From assembly GCA_016873635.1 (NCBI GenBank), contig VGWJ01000002.1:1-64000 (forward strand): 64,000 bases of DNA, in the 5' to 3' direction. Source of the stretch: Lentisphaerota bacterium. Lineage in GTDB: Bacteria; Verrucomicrobiota; Kiritimatiellia; UBA8416; VGWJ01. Within the stretch, counting starts at the first letter, position 1; each line of letters opens with the position of its first letter. The translations under genes and the position numbers were made by a program. Shown piece after piece: positions 59,536 through 64,000 of this stretch. The notes below the pieces were generated by a model that saw only the letters and a list, made by a program, of their open reading frames with translations, ran no database searches and was not told the DNA's origin.

Positions 59536-60627
<1,092 letters not shown>

Positions 60628-63600
60628 TGGCCTTGAGGTTGGGCATCTTCCTGAGCACCGCGGCGTGCGCCGCCGGCCTGTCCACGTAGACGTACTCGAT
60701 GGGCGCGCCCTTGAGCGGCGCCAGGTCCTCGACCCGCGTGCCCTGGCAGTTGATGTTCCGCAGCGGCGCGCCCTCGAGCGGCGCCAGGTCGGACACCGTC
60801 GTGTTGCTGATGTCCAGCCCGCTCAGCGGCATGCCGCGCAGGGCGGACAGGTCGGTCACCGGACAGCCGCGCAGGCTGAGGCGCGTCAGCGGCATCCCTT
60901 CCAGCACGCTCACGTCGGAGAAACGGGTCTGATCGAGCCGCAGGGATGTCAGCGGCAATCCCTTGAGCGCGGAGAAGTCGCCTTTGAAGCCGCTCATGTC
61001 CAGGTCCCGCAGCCGTTTCATGTCGTGCAGCGGCTTGAGGTTCGCGATGGCCATGTCTCTGAGCGTCAGACTGACCACGGGCATGCCCGCCAGCGGGCCG
61101 ATCTCCGTCACCCGCGTGCGGCTGATGTCCAGCCGCCCCAGCGGCACGCCCGTCAGCGGCCGCAGGTCGGCCACGCGGGTGTCGGCGATGGCCAGGGAGT
61201 TCAAGGCCATCTCGCGCATGAACGAGATATTGGGGAGGGCCGTCGCGCTCAGGTCCAGAGTCCTGAGGGGCAGCGCGCGCAGCATCGTGAAGCTCAGCAC
61301 CCGCGTGCCGCGCAGATCCAGCAGCTCCAGCTCCATGCCGGCCAGGGCCGCGATGTCGCGCACCGCCGTCTGCGTGAGGCGCAGCTCCTTCAGCGGCATA
61401 TAGCGCAACGGGGAGATGTCGGTCACGCGGCAGTTGACGACGGCGCAGCGTTCCAGGCGCAAGCCCTTCAGCGGCGCGATGTCCTTCAGCTGGCCGGGGG
61501 GCTGCGCGTCCGGCAGCCCGCAGGCGAAGGCCTTCAGTTCCGTCAGCGCGGCGACCGCGCTGAGGTCCGTCGCGGCGCTGGACCTGATTTCGAGCGCGAC
61601 GACGCGCCCTTCGGCATCCCGCGAATCGCGCACTTCGCCCTCGGCCAGATCCGGATTGCGGCGCAGGAGAATGTCCCGCACAAGATCGGGTTTGCCGCGG
61701 GCGGCCTCCAGCTCCGGCGAGAGACGCACCGCCGCCGCGGCGCGCCGCGCTTCGGCGGCGCCTATGGCCGCCTGAAGCGCCCGCAACGCCGGCGCCGCCG
61801 CGGCCGCCGTGTCGGTTTCCCCGTAGCGCGCATAGTAGTTCTCGATGGCGGTCTGCACGGCCTGCAGTCTTTCGTCGGGTATCTCCGCCCTCCGCAGGGC
61901 CTCGCCCCATTCGCGCGGCTCGCCCGGCGGGGCCGCGATGCCCGCCGCCGCCAGGACGCGCAGCAGGGCGTCCCTGCTTTCCGCCCTGGCCAGAAGCTCC
62001 TCTTCGCCGCTGACGATCTCTGCCAGCGCGCCGCCCAGCGGCGAGTCCACGGCGCCGAAATAGCGCGCGGCCGAGCCGTAGGCCTTGGCCCGCATGGCCA
62101 TCAGCCCTTTCACGAGCGCCGCGGCCGGATCGTCGTCCGGCCCGATGCGCGCCAGCCTTTCCTGGGCGGACAGTTCGGTCCAGGCGAATGTCTGGCGCGC
62201 GGTGGCGCCCGCGCTCATCCGGACCTCGAGCGTCACGCCGGCCGCGTCGGTAGCCACGACCTTGCCCGCGACGGCGCGCGAAGCCAGTTGAAGGGTGATT
62301 GTCTGTCCCTTCTGCGCGGCGAAGGACGCGGCGATCCGCTCGTCGATACGTTCCACGACGCGCAGCAGCGCGTTGGCGCCGGACAGCATTTCGCGGTGCT
62401 CGGCCAGTTCCGGGTCGGCCAGTGCGGCCGCCGTGACCGCGGCCGCTTCGGCGGGGCCTTGCGCGGCCAGGGCCTTCGCCGCGCCGGCGACGGCCTCGTC
62501 GGCTTTCGCCTGCCGCGCCGCGCGCGCGGCTTCCGCCTGCCGCGCGGCTTCGTGCGCGCGGGCGCGCATGGCTCCGGCCGCCGCGATGCGCTGGTCCGCG
62601 GTTTGATCCGCCAGCGGACCGCGATAGGCCTCGTAGACGGCCGCCGCGGAAGTCAAGTCGCCCTTGTCCGCGCAACTCTCGGCCTGGCGCCGGAGTTCTT
62701 CCATGATCTTCGCCGCCGCGGCCTGCGGAGCGGGAGGGGCGGCCGGCCGTTCTCTCACGCCCTCCGCGCCGGGCGGCGGCGCGGGCGCGGACGGGGGCGC
62801 GAGCGCCTCACGCGGCACGGCGCCCGGCGCGATCAAGACCGGCGCGGGCGGCCGTGCGCCGCGTTTATCCGACGCCTTGTTCCTGCCGTGGCGCACGGCC
62901 GCCAGCACCAGCAGGCCCGCGGCCAGCGCCGCCAGCGCCACCAGCGCGGCCACGGCCGCGCGCGGAAGGCCGCCTTTCCGCGCCGGCCGGTCCGGCCGCG
63001 CGCGCCGGCCCGCCTGCTGCCAGTCCGTATGCTGGCGCGTCTGCCGGCGCAGCGTGCCGGCCGCTCCCGGCGGAAGGTGCTCGGGCATGAGCCCGCGGCG
63101 CACGCGCGCGATGTCCGCCCGCACCGCGGCCCACGTGGCCTGACGGTTGTCGCGATCCTTGGCCAGCATGCGCTCCATGAGCCGGCACACGCCGCGCGAC
63201 AGGCCCGGGTTGATGTCGTAGGGATGCGCCACCGTGCCGTTCACCTGCATCTCCATGATCCGTTCTTCGGGCTCGCCCTCGAACATGAGCTTCCCGGTCA
63301 GCAGGTGATACAGCGTGGCGCCCAGGGCGTAGATGTCGGTCCGGTGGTCAAGGTCCGTTTCCCCCAGCGCCTGTTCCGGGGCCGTGTAGGAAGGCGTGCC
63401 CATCACCTCGTCTTCGTCCACGGCGCTCATGGCGCTGATGGTCCGCGCCAGGCCCAGATCGGCCACCTTGACGGTGCCGTCGTCGTCGATCATGACGTTG
63501 TCGGGCTTGATGTCGCAGTGGATGATGCGCGCCTCTTTCCACGCGTACTGCAGCGCGTCGGCCACGCAGTCCGCCAGGAGCAGCACGTTCTTTTCTTCCA

Positions 63601-63906
63601 GGACGCCCTTGCGCCGCACCCACTCCCCGACGGTGTAGCCGGCCACGTACTCCATGACGAAGTAGTAGAGGCCGCCGGCGCAGGCCGCGTCGTGGACCTG
63701 GACGATGCCGGGATGTTTCAGCCGCGCGGCGGCGCGCGCTTCGGTCTGGAACCGCTCCACCTCGGCGGCGCGGTGCGCCAGCCGCGTGTTGAGCACTTTC
63801 ACCGCCACGATGCGGTCGAGGGAGATCTGGCGCGCCTTCCAGACGACCGCCATGCCGCCTTCGCCGGCTTTCTCGAGGATTTCGAAGCCTTCGATATGCG
63901 GCTTGC

Positions 63907-64000
63907 TCATTTCTGGCGCCCGTCACCCCGGCAGGCCTCGCACAGGGCGACGCCCCGCCCGCCGCACGCGGCGCATTCGGCGTCGCGGTGGCGTCCGGTT
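63907..64000 (-). CDS. C-terminal end of a zinc-finger protein, start off the window
   Basis: The last 30 residues of a gene that enters from the right edge. It ends with a DnaJ-like zinc knuckle (CAACGGRG and CEACRGDG, CxxCxGxG type) and RQK, and its stop overlaps the ATG of the kinase gene (ATGA), so the two are co-translated. The rest of the gene is outside the window and nothing can be said about the protein's function. Confidence 0.6.
   Translation of the reverse strand, partial: TGRHRDAECAACGGRGVALCEACRGDGRQK

Overview
This window is a 64 kb stretch of a gene-dense, very GC-rich bacterial chromosome. It carries mostly housekeeping genes and several lineage-specific modules. No integrase, transposase, phage gene or CRISPR array was seen. 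The gene content suggests an uncultured anaerobic or facultative bacterium of the PVC superphylum, possibly Kiritimatiellota-like. The pointers are a vitamin-B12-dependent class II ribonucleotide reductase, a homocitrate/(Re)-citrate-synthase-like enzyme, a leucine-rich-repeat Ser/Thr kinase, a DUF2723-TPR glycosyltransferase, several sigma-54 regulators and period-7 intergenic repeats. The taxonomic placement is inference, because no rRNA gene is present.

Layout. 1-6 kb: the end of a HicA toxin gene, purM, an anchored unknown protein, an FHA/sigma-54 activator, rsmI, hflX with a small cysteine protein, and tRNA-His. 6-20 kb: a TPR/coiled-coil protein with a PgaB-like glycan-hydrolase domain; leuC-leuD-parA facing a LeuA-like synthase plus def; then a lipid-linked sugar module made of a polyprenyl-phosphate mannosyltransferase, a UbiA-type phosphoribosyltransferase and a DUF2723 GT-C. 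19-22 kb: the heat-shock operon (zinc ribbon, grpE, dnaJ, rsmE). 22-31 kb: two paralogous sensor kinases (one frameshifted at a G8 tract) feeding a sigma-54 response regulator, an unusual ketosynthase and a receiver-kinase hybrid. 31-39 kb: a B12-type radical SAM enzyme divergent from a small protein and a GT4, then rpmB, an anchored unknown protein, pyrD-pyrK and decayed toxin genes. 39-49 kb: nrdJ, then the classic fatty-acid operon read on the minus strand (rsmD, coaD, yceD, rpmF, plsX, fabH, fabD, fabG, acpP, fabF). 49-64 kb: MarC, an APC permease-EIIA fusion, a short Pal-like protein, YgiQ, a membrane protein/MGDG-synthase-like/radical SAM operon, a lipoprotein, a CPBP protease, mtnA and a kinase-LRR protein.

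Expression signals. Many transcription units have a recognisable TTGNNN-16/18 bp-TANNNT promoter. In at least seven of them the -10 box ends only 6-10 bp before the start codon, which implies leaderless or nearly leaderless mRNAs beside others with normal Shine-Dalgarno sequences. GTG and TTG starts are frequent, and genes are commonly coupled by 4-bp ATGA/GTGA overlaps.

Points of most interest: the PgaB-like fusion protein; a palindromic mobile-looking element with a perfect 28-bp stem (two good copies and a half copy); the polyprenyl-sugar cassette; the G8 frameshift in a sensor kinase; a FabF-like ketosynthase with a Cys-His-Asn instead of Cys-His-His active site; paired NrdR-like boxes before nrdJ; and a DUF5698/MGDG-synthase-like/radical SAM operon that may make or modify a lipid.
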